A stretch of 64,000 nt of DNA, taken from Rhizopus arrhizus (lineage: Eukaryota > Mucoromycota > Mucoromycetes > Mucorales > Rhizopodaceae). Shown here in pieces: positions 37,905-52,300 of the stretch (its first letter is position 1; each line of letters opens with the position of its first letter). The notes beneath the pieces were generated by a model. The model did not search any database. It saw only the letters and a list, made by a program, of their open reading frames with translations, and had not been told where the DNA came from. The stretch is taken from contig JAKZZE010000023.1 of the NCBI GenBank assembly GCA_024220505.1, positions 124,001-188,000 of the forward strand, in the 5' to 3' direction. Position numbers and translations under genes: made by a program.

Positions 37905-39029
37905 ATGCACACCTTTTTCTTCTTTAATCTCATTTTCGCACTCATGTCGAATGAATCCTTTCTTGTTGAGGCAGAATACAAAAAGTTATTATCTGCTTGG
38001 GACGCTATTGATTGTTTAAACAGGTCAAGCCTGTTAGTACACTTATTTTCGAATTACTTGAATCAGATATGGATTGAATCCCAAAACATGTTGCAGTGTG
38101 CACAGTACTGGCAAACAGCACAAAAGGATATCCTCGATTTCTCTGACGCGGTTCATACAATGAATTCGCTCGGCATACACCTCATGAAGCAATCGCTTCA
38201 TACGCGGCAGGAGTTAATCGATATTGTTCAGTACATCGAATCAGATGATAAAGACTCGTTCTACAGTGCTACTTCTGGAATTGACATAGCAGAGGTATCC
38301 TATCGAAATTCCATTTCTATAAGAGAGATGAAGATGGGTCAACCCTTGAGTGCATCAAGATCCCTGATACGATTGATGAGATCACCTTCTGCACCTACTC
38401 AAAGAAGCAGCGAAGATTATTTTTGCACGCCAAATACAAGTTCCCACTATACAACCTATTTACCAATGGATCAGAATAATCAATGCCATTTTTGTAGCAC
38501 TCAACAAATAAAAAGAGCATATTCGTTTGAACATTTTCAGACAAGTATAGATGATATGCATAGCGATATTAGCTCAGAGTCATTTACATACTATAGAAGC
38601 AAAGGCGATGAAGAACAGCGTAAAATGGATAATATTCATCTTGAAAAATATCCTTCACTGGCTCATAGCAATGCGGGTTACGATATCCCTTGTCAAACCC
38701 TATCTGATGTATCAACTCTTTCACTGACCTCAGTACGGAAACCTGAAATGATCACCCTTCAAGATTCAAATCCTTTTACCACGCCGCTCTTTGAAGAAAG
38801 CGCGTATATGACAGAAGCCACTGTTTCTGAAAACCTTTTCTGCGAAAAAACCGAGACAAACACTCGACGATCTTCTACATCTACCTACAAAACAATATCA
38901 AGTACTCTTTTACATTCCTTGTGGACCATCAAACTTGCGCTAAAGAAACGCAGCCAAAAGACAGATAATGATCAAAAGGGTCAAACACGTACAAAGAAAT
39001 TTGTTTCAAAATTCCGATTCAAGAAATAA
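37905..39029 (+). CDS. hypothetical protein, no recognised domain
   Basis: A single uninterrupted frame of 374 codons. The first 14 residues are hydrophobic (HTFFFFNLIFAL), but translation may instead begin at the second ATG (MSNESFLVEAEYKK, about 14 codons in). The first half is helical (KLLSAWDAIDCLNR, TAQKDILDFSDAVHTM). The middle is Ser/Thr-rich with one C-x2-C (CHFCS). The end is strongly basic (KKRSQKTDNDQKG, KKFVSKFRFKK). The long open frame in AT-rich DNA and the balanced composition favour a real gene. It ends 60 bp from the stop of the convergent lipid-transfer protein gene. Confidence 0.7.
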   Translation: MHTFFFFNLIFALMSNESFLVEAEYKKLLSAWDAIDCLNRSSLLVHLFSNYLNQIWIESQNMLQCAQYWQTAQKDILDFSDAVHTMNSLGIHLMKQSLHTRQELIDIVQYIESDDKDSFYSATSGIDIAEVSYRNSISIREMKMGQPLSASRSLIRLMRSPSAPTQRSSEDYFCTPNTSSHYTTYLPMDQNNQCHFCSTQQIKRAYSFEHFQTSIDDMHSDISSESFTYYRSKGDEEQRKMDNIHLEKYPSLAHSNAGYDIPCQTLSDVSTLSLTSVRKPEMITLQDSNPFTTPLFEESAYMTEATVSENLFCEKTETNTRRSSTSTYKTISSTLLHSLWTIKLALKKRSQKTDNDQKGQTRTKKFVSKFRFKK

Positions 39030-39089
39030 ATAGGCTTTTTTTATTATCTTTTTATACAATTTACAATTGATTCTATCTATTTACGATCA

Positions 39090-42000
39090 TTACTTGATTT
39101 TTACTTTGGGAGTATACCACTGTGTTGGACCATTGTAATATTTTCCAAGTAATTTTTTACCTTTTATGGTGAATTGCTCATCTTCTCTAAATTGATGAGC
39201 AGAATTTGACTGTCGCCGAGGCGAGGAGGTTTTTGATGCTGCATCGCGAGAATCTACAGACAAACGACGACTACTTCCTTCTGAGATTGATTTTTTTGAT
39301 TCGGATGGCATTGGTGAGGGCTTTTTAGGCTTCTTTAATCTATTTGTACATTGGTATGAATAAAAAAAACATAAACCTAATTTGTATTTTCTATTTTTTT
39401 TTACCTCGACCAAATGTGAGAATGTTTTGTGTTTGATTCTGAGCTTTCGGCATCCCATATATCTTGAGAATTGGCTGAATGTAAAGATACCATATCTTCA
39501 TCTGAAGATCCTTCAGTGTCATCCGACTGACTTTCTTCATGATCTTCTATGAGGCTTCTGGATTTTGGGGCTGATTGCACAAGGTATTTCGATCCATTGG
39601 CAGATGCGCTTTGAAGTGGTATTTCTGATATAGTGTTCAACTCACGAGGATGTCGGCGTAATAGTTTTTCTTTCAATAATGCCGTGCTGTTATGAAGTAA
39701 TGCAGCCTTCATGAAGTCTTTTTTAAAATGATTTAGCTTAATCAATTTCTACAAATAATAAACAAGATTTACCTTTTTTGATACTTGATATCAATTCAAA
39801 CCAGGACCATGTTTCATTACGGAATTCAAGTGTAGGCTGCTCAAATGCAAAATCCCGTAAATCTTCAATATTTTTTTCCTTGGGGCCCTAAAAAAGACGA
39901 TAATTTAATTTTTTTTAAGAAAAAAGAAGATGGCAACTTACTTGATAACTTAAACAGTGTCTTGCGCCAGGAATTTTGACTAGAATAAAAGTACGATTAC
40001 TTGAAGCTCGCTTTTTCATGACACTTAAATCATCTGACGCTTTAGATATTTTTTGCGAGTTTTGCTTCTTTTGCTTCTTTGTTTGTTTATTAGACTGTGC
40101 CACTGAACTTTGATTGTCTGTAGAAAAATCAAATTCAGCATCTTCACGGTTTAGTATAGCAAAATCATGAGGTTCATTATTGCCCATCATCGCTGGAGCA
40201 CTCTCGGTACTTTTTGAAGAAGCTATCGATCTCGCTGTATCTTTATCAGTAACTGGAAGTGTAATCGCTGAACCAGCTAACTGAGGGGTATCAAGCTGAA
40301 TATTAGGGTCATTTACAGTTATGGATGGTGCAGATGCGGACGAAGTTAAAGGAGCATGTTCTGATTGCTTTTGTCGCTTTTCAGGCGGGAAAAGGTAGTA
40401 AGCCAAAGCCTTACCAAAATTATAGGTCATCTGAAGACGTAAGGGGTGAAGATTTGTTTCCAGGTGCTGAACAATTGGAATACCACCAACAGGCGCTAAT
40501 GTAACAAAATAACAACGCAACATCTTATGTCTTGTAAAGTCATAGGGCTTTCGAGGGTCAAAGTAAGGTCCTAATACGTCTGCAAATACAGGAGAGGGGG
40601 AAGTGTTCTTTACTTGCATAATATCCACTTCAAAGGTGTTGATGGCTGAGTGATCTTCTTTGCTGACGAATATATAGCTTACATTCGTGAGTGTGCATTC
40701 GCACAAAGGGATTTTGCCACTAGAAAGCATCTCCCAGACAAGTTTGTCTATGGAACAGACCAACTTCAAGTTTGTTTCAGGCTCATTATAGTCCTTTCTT
40801 TGGTTACTCTGCATCAATTTGATAGCTTCCATGCCTAAATATAATTCTTCTAAAGCATCAAACAGAGCCAGTCTAATAGATTTGAATTCTCCAATTCGCT
40901 TATCATCAAGAAAAGCCATATTATGTCGATATTGATCACGGGCATAAGTTAATTGGCGCACTCTGTTTTGTAAATCCACAATCTTTTCAGTGATCTCGAA
41001 CAGACTAGATCTATCAGCAGCCATCATGATTTCACGCAATCTTGCAAGTCGTTCTTGTTTAGCAGGTTCTTTGTAGAGCAAGAGGTCTGTAGCAACTTGA
41101 TAAATAGCATTATACTGTGATGAATCTGCTGTAAGATGGAATTTTGGAAAACTGAGTTGAACAGAGTCGCATCGTTCCTCAAAGGGATGAATGCGAGAAA
41201 GAGCGCTAGAGTTTGTCTTCAATCTTAATTGATTGTATTTATCATACTGCAAAGTAGCCGAAATCCGATCGCCAATTCTTTGGAATTGTTCTGAAGTATT
41301 GACATAGCTGATCAACGTCTCTGGTGGTATCCAAGCAAGCCAATGATCGCTTTCTCTAGCTCCGTAGTGGTTATCCAACAAAAGATCAACACTGTCGAAT
41401 TGTTCCTTTTTAGCTACAAAAAATTGCAAATTATCCAAGCTGACTATTGTTCTGTGCTTGACTGATTCCATGTCTACATCAGACTCATTCTCGTCAATGA
41501 TATTAAACCCTTTTACTTGTATTCTTTCATTTGCTACAAGTACAATATTATCTGGTGCACAATCACTCTGCAAACTAATTTGTGGATTTAGCAAATCAAT
41601 GAGATAACTGCTCTTCATGACATAGTTGCTGGGTATACTCTTTGCTTGCATCTCTGGGTTATTTATGTTTTCACTATGAGACATATCTATTTCATCAATC
41701 TCATGTTCTCCCATCAGTTTTTGTTCTTCGTCTGTTTCATTAGCAGCATATAATTTTGTATCTTGTTCAGATAGGAGCTTCTCAATTAATTCATGCACCA
41801 TTGATTGATCCATTCCACCTTCCTCGTTATCAAGTACAAATTGATCGTCACTGTCCGTTTGCTTTACGTGGCTTGCATCAATCAAGTCTCTTAAAAACTT
41901 GACTGTACGCGATGTCATATAATAGGAAAGGGCACGTCTGTGCTCTCGAAGATCCAAAGCATGATAAAGGATGTTTCTTAACGAGTTGTTCCACAATATT

Positions 42001-45000
42001 TGAGGGTTATGAGCAATACAGCGAACTTTGAAGTGCCCCAAGTGTTCTTCCCACTGCTTTAACGAATCCTCTCCAAAGATGGCCGAGTTTGAATGAGCGC
42101 TCAAGGTACTGCCACGAACTGTGCCAGGCATAGCTTGAATTGAAGTGTCTTTGATGTATCTTTGAAGTAGTTCTCTTTTTTCGTACAAAACTCTTGTTTT
42201 CTCCACTATCTGGTCAGACTAAAGAACAAAAAGAAGTCAATATTTTTTTTCAAGAAAACAAAATAATTATTTCATCTTACAAGGTCATCAAGAGCTTTTT
42301 CATCGATTCCTGGTTGTTTTCTTTTCATTTCGTTCGTATGTAGACGTGCTTGATGTTTTCGAATTTGAATATCAATATTTGTTTTCCTATCTTGCAAAAG
42401 AATGACTTGCATTTCACGAGTTTCTAATCACGTATAATTATTGCATGCTCTCTTTACCCTCTGATAAATAAATACTTACTGACTGCTGTTCCAAAAATGC
42501 AATCGTGAGTTTCATGCAAATATTTGAATTTTTGTAAATCATCTCGGTTTGTTTGACGAATATAATGGAAATAAGGCGAGAAAGCAAATGGCAACACTTG
42601 TACAGAAGGAAGTATAGTGGGGGTATCAATGTTTAGTTCTACAAAATCATCCAAATCAATCCATTCTGAGGTTTCTGGGTCATTACCACATTGATAATTC
42701 AAGCCTTCCATCATGTCAGGTACATCCTCGCCATCGCTACTAGCAACAATATCAGAATCATTTGATATCTCTATAGAGGAGCTTATAGAATCAGCAGCGT
42801 GAGTCTCTTTATCATCCATAGCCTTATATTGAGCTTTTACAGCACGAATATCGATGTTTTTGAGCTGAATTTCTGCTTCTTGTATAGGCCAATTTGCCTT
42901 TAGACGTTTCTGATCTAACTTATAATTTGAAATATTCACAATTTCTCTACGCTGATGGATATCCAAGCTGAATCCTTTGACAAATCCTTTTAAACCCACA
43001 GAGTCACCAAGTTCTTGGACAGCAACATTTTCAGCTTCCACATTTTCGTCTTTTACAAAGCAACCAATCGTTAATGGATTGATCACAATTTTGTATTTCA
43101 GTGTACTCATGTGCTTTCCAAACTTCTTTGTAGGCCTTGTATCAAGTTTTGGAAATAAAGGTCCACTACGAAGAGGATAACTCATTGCACCACCAAAGAG
43201 CCTGACCCAAGATACAAAATGGTCCAAAAATCCAGGTGTGATATGCATAGAGTTGCCGATAACATTCGTTATTTCCTTTTCTGATTCTGGTACAGTAAGT
43301 TTGACTATGCTAATTGAGAAGTGAATGAAATCTGATCTAAACCCTCTATAAGCATCATAATCCTATTCGATTAAGTTATATTTATTGGCAGTTCTCAAAA
43401 AGCATGGCGTTGCTTGATTTTTTATTTTACCTCTTCATGAACATTGTCTGGTGTTTTCATTTTAACTTTATAGTGTGGTGAAAATTCTAGCAGAGTCCTT
43501 TTATGAGCTTCACGATCATCCGTTGATACATCACTATTTTCATCACATAGATCACAATTACACGCTCTTTCTAATTGACAACCAAGGCCCATACGAATGC
43601 CACCCGTCATCTTGAGAGCAACCTTGGTAAAACAAAAATTGTCTTTGTTTTCTTTTGTGAACGAAGCAGAATCTAAAGAGGAAACAGAGGCAGAAGATGG
43701 ATAAGAGTCAGGTCGATCGGTAGCAACGGGTAAAATATAAGGAGCACTAAAGCCACCGTGCACAGGATCAGGCACACCGAAGGCATAATCACAACTGGTT
43801 ACTTGCATGAATTCACCTTCAGGGTTATCGTACCCTATTAACCAAACCACATTGTTTCTCCATAATTTAGCAAGACCAAATCCCTTTTCGCTCATTTCAT
43901 AAGGATTTCTTGAACCTTTCATAATGACTGCCAAATCACCACCTCCAGCAAAAGATATTTTTGTACGCGTATGTATAATTAATCTGATCTTATCCCAAAA
44001 ACCTACTTTTTCTGATGGATCAATAGGAGGTTTTGTAAATGTTTCAAATATGCGGGAAATATCTTGGATGGCAGGTTGATAAGGAATACACCAGCATATA
44101 TAAGAAAGACCTGGGGTATGGACGCTGATATTAACAGTAGAGAAAAATTTGAGCGGTGTACTTGTACGCGGAACCTGTACAGAGTATCGAGTGTCTCTGC
44201 TTGGATCATTGACAATTTCTAAATTAATACAGCGAGTAGCATCAAGGTCCCCTAAAGTATCGGCAAGTGCATAATTTCCAGACAAAGACCATGAATATGC
44301 ATTTTCTTGTTCTCGATCTTTTTCAGGTGAAGTAGGAGGTACCAAAACAAAAGGTAGAGGATAATCACGAATTTGTACCCAGGTTGCTCCAGCCTTCCAA
44401 TCCAAATGAAATGGTATCAAGGTTGAAAGAGGAGTATCCAATGGTTGTCCCTTTCCAAGGTCGTAGATAAATTCTCTTGTCTTTTCCAAATTAAAATCAG
44501 GGCGCCGAAAGTCCAAATGTGTATTACGGATTGTAACATCAAGCAACGGTGAATAATGTGGCAGACTTACGATGTTGATGTAAAAGATATTTGCGTAATC
44601 TTCATTAATTCCCTCGTCATTTCCTAACTCATTGCCTAGTTGATCAGGTAGAATGGAACTTCGATAGTCAGCAGTTCTAATTTTTTCATAAGCAGATTTC
44701 TCTTTCGAGATGGCAGTATCAATATGCCGTTTCCATGATTTTGAATTATGTTCTTGTAGTCCTCGTAAAGCTTCATGAACTCTTGCATCATACTTTATAT
44801 CTAATAAATCATGATGTGTTCAGTTTAAAAATATACTGAATATAAAAGAACATAATAATACCCGTGTTTTTGTTTTCTTCACTAGTCTCACTGAATTGGT
44901 GTGTTGTTAATGTTTTTGCTTTCAGATCAAAAGCATCTTGTAAAGCCATACGATTTGCTTGTTCGACAATACCTGTTTTCCAAATAGATCGAAGCCTGAC

Positions 45001-48000
45001 TTCAAATGGATCGTCTTCAAGTTGAAAGGTAAATAAGTCACATATCAACCTCATATCAGGGATCGAGATGGGTTCTTTCTTTTCAGTTGGACCAAAATAC
45101 AAAAATGAAACACCTTTCAATAATCGAGAATGACTTGCTTTGATTACTTTCATCAAATTGACTGCATTGTCCAAGACATGACATAGTTCATATTTGTAAG
45201 GTATGCGTAGATAGAACTTTGACAAGGACAACTGATACACCTTTGAAAGCACACCTGTTGCCAAGTCCATGTCTTTTTCAATTGAAAGCTGTAAATTGTC
45301 TATTTCTAACAGCTGTTCCCACTGCCGTTCTTCCTCAGGAGCTACTCCATAAATTGTGAGATTTCTAATAGCAGTAGATGGCATCTCGCCACGATGCTCA
45401 ATATCATTTAACCATTCAGTTCTTAGGCTGTCCATGCGTACGTACAACTTGGTGGTATCCGGTAAACTTACATGAACGTCTGTACGATTTGCTTGAAGTT
45501 GAATTTTGGAAAAGACTACGCTAGGTGGCTTTTTTTCTCTTATTCTCGTATCCTCCTTTTTAATAACCTTTTGGACAAATTGCTTTGTTGAAAGTACCGT
45601 GATCAATAACGCGTAGTGATTGCTGATAGTGTATTGAATACCAATTTTTTTCACAACGATAGAAGGAGAAAGTAATATATGATCGCTTGTTTTTGTCATA
45701 TTGGTTCTGATATTCACGTGGGGGATCCATAATACCATGAACTGCTTATCATTATTTCCTTGCCAGCTATCTATTTTATTACCGAACATCCTTTTCACGG
45801 CCATTTCTTGTAACGATACACGAATTGAGCCAAGAAGTGCATGACCATTTTCTTTGCCATCCTTTTCAGCTTCTGCGTTATTTACAGATCCAACATTTGC
45901 ACTGTATCTGTGCATCTGACGATTTGCTATTGACACGCGAGACCCATTAAAGAGAACGGAGAAATAGTCAAGAGATAAGACCAAGCAGGCATTTATGTCT
46001 TCTTCAGGTGCATTATCGATATATCCTTCAGGAACAGGCCTCTTACCTTTAAGGCCTTGATCTAAGCCTTTCAGGATAAGAGTTGAATTGTTTAATTCAA
46101 ATTGAATCCGTGTCGTCAAGATATGTTGATATATACGCTGGTCTTTGGTATTTGAAGGGTTCTTGGTCTTTGATGGCAAATTGGATTTAATCTCATTTGC
46201 TATGTTGTTTACCCAGAAGTCCAACTGGCTTGTTCCTGTTTCTGTTTCTGAATAAAGATTCAATACAGTTTTGTCAACCGTAATTCTCACATCATGATGC
46301 TGCTCATAAGGATCCCAACTAGATTTAACCTGTTGATGAAGAGTATCTTCTTCATTAAAGAAAGTAACATTAAAGTTGGCCTTAACAGATAATTCAATAT
46401 CTTTAATCAAAATCAACGGCTGTTCTCCCTCTTTCTTTGCAATGGCATCCAGACAAGTATGCTGCATAATAAATCTCGAAGAAGCTTTATATCTCCATCC
46501 TAATGAATTACTTTTCTTATGCTCACCATCTGCTTCTTTAGGTCTCCAGCTTCGTCTAAAAAGGTTTGTCCACGAAGGCCGTGTAGGAGAATGTAATTTC
46601 TGAATGGTGCTTGAGTCTACATGATATTCAATTTTTTCTTCATTTTCGGCAAGATTAGTATGGTCTACGGCGGATACGTTGGGTTCAGAAAAGTTTGAAA
46701 TGATGGAAGTTGGTCTGTTTCTTTCTACAAAGTATGCGCCTGATACATCAAAATTCAACTCACTCCATGAAATTAACCCCACACTTTTTTCTAAGCTTCG
46801 GAAATAAATTGAAGGGTATTCCACTGTGATAGCCAAGCTTGCACGAGGTAAATTGTAAAATTCTTTTGAATTTCTTGGTGAAGCTAAAGGTGCTTGAAGA
46901 GCATTCTGTCTACGTTGCAAATTGGATGATAGTTTTTTGAAAGTACTGATCTTTGAAATATCCAAGAATACCTTTGGATGATCCACATTGATAGAGAGAT
47001 TTACAAATTGTTTGTTGGGTATCAAATCATCGCCTTCCAAGACGCCTATGAAGGTCTCGGGTAAAGTATCCATCTGGTCATATTTTTTCTTTGCTATGAC
47101 AGATTGAGAAATAGTCGCGTTGAATGCTATACTGGGTATAACGATCACTTCTGTCAGTCGTCTCTTTGTTATAGCAATTGAGTTGTCAGTGATTGTCCAG
47201 GATACAAGTTTTGTAGTGTATAAAGCTTTTAAATACGGATCGATACCCAAGACCTCATTTTCTACTATTCCAGTAAGACACATATCCTTAATATTGAGTG
47301 TACTAAAACAATCTTCCGCATGCTTTGTCTCTATAATGGTATCTCTAATGGAAAGTGAGGCAGAGTGAAGTAACTTAACAGTTTTCGGTGGCTTCCCCAG
47401 GTTTTGATCAGGTACTGGAGCAGACTTTGGAGGCAAAGACAGTTTAATGCTTTTCAACAGCTCCAAAAGATGATTGGTATTTAACTTGACTGTCTCGATC
47501 ATTGTATTTGCGTCGACATCTTTCAGTGTAACGCACCCTGCCGAAAAATGACATGATACTGCAATATGCATACCAGAGGGTAAGTTGACAATATTCCCTG
47601 TCTCGTTTTCTGCTGATGCTATTTGCACGAGGGAAATAGGTCCTGAAGTAATAACAATTTCCAAAAATTTCTCTTTAAATAGATGCTCAGCACGTTTTAT
47701 TGAATGGCGCTGATGGCTTGCATGGAGGGACAAGCTGCGTTTTCCTCGACTGTTACTAGGTGCTGAAGGTAGATCAACTGCTGCAAATAAAACCGACCTG
47801 AAATTTGTGTGTTGAATGGTAAAAGTAGCATACTTTTCGACATCAAACTGAAGGCTGTTCATTTCAAAGTCAACATAGTTGGCAAGTCCAGCCATAAGAA
47901 ACTGGGCTGGTAGAGCAGATGTAAACTTGATGACCGCTTTCATCAACGAAAGAGGATACCACCAAGGCATCGTAGGAGGTGGGATGCCCATGCGTGACAG

Positions 48001-48363
48001 TCGTCTATTGATTGGATTTATTGGTTTTGCTTGCTGTTTTTGCTTTTTGGAGCCTAAGGCAGACAAATTATGCAACTGAATGTGAACGTCCGAGGCATGA
48101 ATGGTAATGAATGGCAAAATTGATGATGTTGTTGTTGATGTTCTCGGATGTCTTCTTATTCTGAATTTAAGTTTTCCTACTTTGAGTGACCATACCGCAA
48201 ATTCTGATGATCTTTGATGATGATACCGTATATTTGAAATAGAAAAAAAGCCGATTCTACCAAATTGGAGACGAAATCGAAGTGAGAGTATTGCCTTTAG
48301 CAGTAGTCGAAGCAAATAAAAAGCCAGAAACAGGCAGGCATATTGATATATGCTTAAAGACAT
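39090..48363 (-). CDS. FMP27: bridge-like lipid transfer protein, FMP27/Hobbit (BLTP2) family
   Basis: The largest gene here: about ten exons from ATG 48363 to stop 39090, roughly 2,900 residues, the family's usual size. An N-terminal membrane anchor (YACLFLAFYLLRLLLKAILS) is followed by the long rod of repeated beta segments. The GFWDK domain is clear near 44000 (EKVGFWDKIRLIIHTRTK, then FGLAKLWRNNVVWLIGY). A C-terminal conserved stretch contains QPTLEFRNETWSWFELI, and the tail is Ser/Lys-rich. Family proteins form a hydrophobic groove between ER and plasma-membrane contact sites and move phospholipids. Checked junctions (44858/44801, 43433/43362, 42481, 42282, 39943, 39770) keep the frame. 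The intact 9 kb frame argues against a generally error-prone sequence. Confidence 0.93.
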
Positions 48364-49398
48364 GAAAGAAGTGGACTTGATATTTTCTAAAATAATATAA
48401 AAAAACAGGAGACAGAAAAGAAATTAAATTGAAGGGATAATTACTAAAAATAGAAATTGGGCAGAGTACTAAGAAGGTATTTTCAAAGCAAAGCGCAGTA
48501 TTGGATTTCATTTTGTGCAATGTAAGGCAAAGTAGAACAGGTGGTTCTCTACTCTTTTTGGAGAAATTGAAATTCTGTATTTGGAAATGTACAGGAACAG
48601 AAGTTCAACAGGTAGTTTGATAAAGAAAATTATTTTAATGCTTTTGTAAAATAATTGCGCATTACAGAACAGCTTCTAGCATCCCAATACACATTGCATA
48701 AACATAAATTGGTTAATTTACCAATACCTGACAGCCTAAATTTCAAGCATTAATACTTGAATTACACATGCTTCATTGCCGTAGAGCAAAAAGCATTTTG
48801 GTGAAAAGGCTTTTTTTTTGTTAAAAAAAAGTTATATATATTGTATGCTGTTGTATGTTATGCATGATTAAACATATTGCTTAATAAAGGCAATCGTATA
48901 CTTCTAACCACTGAGATTAACCTTTAACGTATTTCTATGCTTTAACAATAAAAATTAAAGATTGACGCGTTGAAAGTAAGGTTAAAGAATTAAGAAATTC
49001 AAAATACTTAGTCATGGCCTATACTAAAAAAAGCAAAAACTTGATTTGCGTTATTACTCCCTTTTATATATATTTTGAAAACAATCAAGTTGCTCATAAT
49101 AACATAAAACTAAACTTTTTTTAGGTCTCGTTGCTATCAGTAACAAAAATAAAAGCGGATATCTTCCTGTATATTTGTTGATCAACATTTCAAAATTTTA
49201 CTCAAAAGCAGAAATTATCATTTGGTTCTTTTTTTTTTTTGTGATAGTTGTATATATCTTTATGGACCTACTTGAAAGGTACAATTTATCTAGAAGTTAT
49301 CTTTTAGCTTTCATTAGCCCATTCTTCTTAATAATTTTTGCCATTGGAAAATGGAACATTTTGCATTCATTTTTTAATTTTTATTATTATTATTATTA
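48364..49398. other. 1 kb intergenic, nothing recognised
   Basis: Promoter side of the lipid-transfer gene and 3' side of the GDS1-like gene. AT-rich; a (TTA)n run sits at 49380-49402, ending in the coding end of the next gene. No other feature is seen. Confidence 0.45.
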
Positions 49399-52300
49399 TT
49401 ATCGAAGATCATCATCAAAATCGCTTCCGCCAATATCAATATCTTCGTCTTCATCAATATCTACAGTTTCTAAATCATTGTTTCCTTCAGATTGTGATAT
49501 AGAGACAGGATCAACAGGTTGACTACTGTTGCTTTTATGTTCCACCACCATATTCCTCACTTCCTCTTCCATCTCTTCAGATTCTCCTTTCGTTTTTTTC
49601 TGCTGAGCTCTTTTACCGCCTGCCGGTGTTCTTCTAGAGATTGTGCTTCCGCCAGTCGACGCTGACTTTTTTATACCATAAGATGCCAATTTTCCCCCAT
49701 CTCCACTGCCACTGCTACTATTATTATTGGCTGTTGACCATTTGCCTCCAGATCTTTTACGTGCATGTTTCTGTGTCACTTTGGATTCAACCTCTGCCTC
49801 ATCCTCCAAAGAATCATCCGGCATCTCAGGTAAAGAACTATGCCTTCTCTTCTTTTGCAAATCTTTTGGATGAATATGGGTCGGATGTGCTAAGCTTGCC
49901 CTCGTAAAGAGGGCCTGCAAGGCGGATCCAGTCAAAATGCCATTCTTCACCTCTGTATCCGATTCATCCTCATGTGATGAACTTGAATCGCTCTGGTTTG
50001 CATCATCGCTCTCTTCCCTTTGACTTGATTTTGATCGATCATCGGATTGACCTAGCATGGCATCGTTCGATTTGAGCGCTTTATGAGGATGAGTAAGAAG
50101 CAACTCTTGCAGTTGAGTAGCGGCCATAGCACCAGAAGAGGAAGAGGATCGAGAGATCGGAGGTACGACAAAGCCACCCTTTTCGGATCGTAAGGCGGCC
50201 AAGGCCAAAGCTGTCAATCGATTATCGCGTGTGGCGGGAGGCTTTCGTGCTGCGATTTGAATAGGCAAGGGTGAAGGGAAATAAGATTCGATCGAATCAT
50301 CTAGAAAATGACCTAGTTTATGTTGAATAGAACAAGTGATGGCAAGCTCTTGGGCACGGCGAAGAGGGATCCAAGTACCAAACAATTGACTTTTCTTCTT
50401 TGGCATACGGACACGGTCCATCTCAAAGCTCAAGATCATGCTTCTTTCACTCTCAGTTTCAATACCACCGGCAGCCAGCAGAGTAGTCCCGTTGATAAAG
50501 CCAGTGTCTAATCGTCTCATGATACGATATTCAGGCGTTGTTTCTGTCTTTTCTAGTACAATTACACAAACAGCAATATGGTCAATGACAGTGATATACA
50601 TGGCTGGTGTCATTGGTGTCAATGTGTTCACGATGGGATCGGTACTATTCACATTAACTAGATTAGGTATTGTGTCTGTTGTAGGTGAGGCTAAAGGAGA
50701 TGGTATTGGATTGTTTGGAACTGCTTTGTTATTATCTTTTCTTAAAAACGCTTCTAATACAGGAAATCTTGCCAATATCGACTTGATATCTATAGGAGGT
50801 GGTTGAGTGGTTGATGAAGTGGTTGATGATGAAGTGGATGATGATGAAGTAGATGTGTTTGCATTATTATTAATATGAGTAGTGGTAGCGGTAGTAGTAG
50901 TAGCAGGTTTAGCTAATGACTGCATATAGGCTGCCATTGTTTTTGCTAAGTCAAATGTAGGCGATAGTTGCTGGAGCGTTTGAAGGTTCGAGGTCATTTG
51001 TTGAAGTGCAGATATATTTATGTTTTGAATATTCATCGATTTCAATAATTCAGATATGGATGCTGCCGCAGCAGATGGGGCTGTGTTATTGGCAGGCAAT
51101 ATATCTTTTTTACTGGGAGCAGGTAAAATGGGTGTATGTGCGCTGGCCATTGAAGATAGTGATGACGGTATATCTTTCTTTTCATCCTCTTCAAATTTCA
51201 CAAAATCCTCACTATTTTCTACATTCATCAGGTTTAAGCTATTGACTGATGGCTTGCTGTTAGCATTCTTTTCATTTTCAGGCGGTGTAACTGTCATGGT
51301 CTGTTCAGACGACTCTTTTTTTTTATTTTGCGTCTCTTGCTCAATCTTTATCTCCTCATCTGTTCCTTCCTTCTTTACATTTGATTCAGATCTTTTTTCT
51401 GTTTCTTCCTTTTTTATATCAGTTTCAGTTTGTTCTTCTATTTTTTCTGCTATCCCCCTTGCAGCACTTGCTAGTAACACTTTTTGTAAAAGAGATTTGT
51501 CGTTTGGACCAAGCATAGTCGATGAAAAACTCTTTCTGTGAGATTTGGATGCTGAATTGGATGTATTAGAAGAATTGCCAAAATAATCATCCAACTCTGA
51601 GACAGAGATTGACTCTGGTGTAGCAATATTGAAAGGAATATGATGTGCAGTTGACGGATCGTGAATGAGAACATTTTCAAAATCATGCTCAAAAGAGAAG
51701 GGAGTCCACAGTTCTTGTTCTCCGGGAAAGCCACTGTTGAATGAAAATGAAGGTTTTCTTGCGTTTGTTCCTTCTTGGGGAGGGGGAGCAAGAAGAGATG
51801 ATTTACTAGGTTCTTCAGATGCTGCATTGGCTGTAGTGATATTGGGACCAGTACGAGGGAGTCTTTTTATAGTAGGAATGTCAAATTCATCTTTTGTGCC
51901 TTTCAGCATTTCCTCGTGATAATCAGAGTGTTCGCTATCTTCCTCATCGTCATCATCTGAAGCCTGTTTAGTAAACCCAGGCACTACCAAAGATGATTTT
52001 CTATGTAAAGGAGTGGGCTGATCTAATTTACGTCTTTTTGGGGCATGCGATAGTTCCTCTTCCTCCTGTTCACGATTTACTTCAGATTGGCTTTTACTAC
52101 GTAATTGTGGTGCTTTTCTTAATGTAGCTGTAGGTAATGATGTTTTCTTTGGCTTTCTATCCAAATCCATCTCTTCCTCAACGTCTGCTTCTTCTTCATG
52201 CGGTGCTGTAGGTACTGATTCGGTTGCTAATGAATAATTAATTTTTCGTGAGTGTTTTTGATCCACATGTTTAGCGAGTAAAGGTGCTCTCGGTGGATTA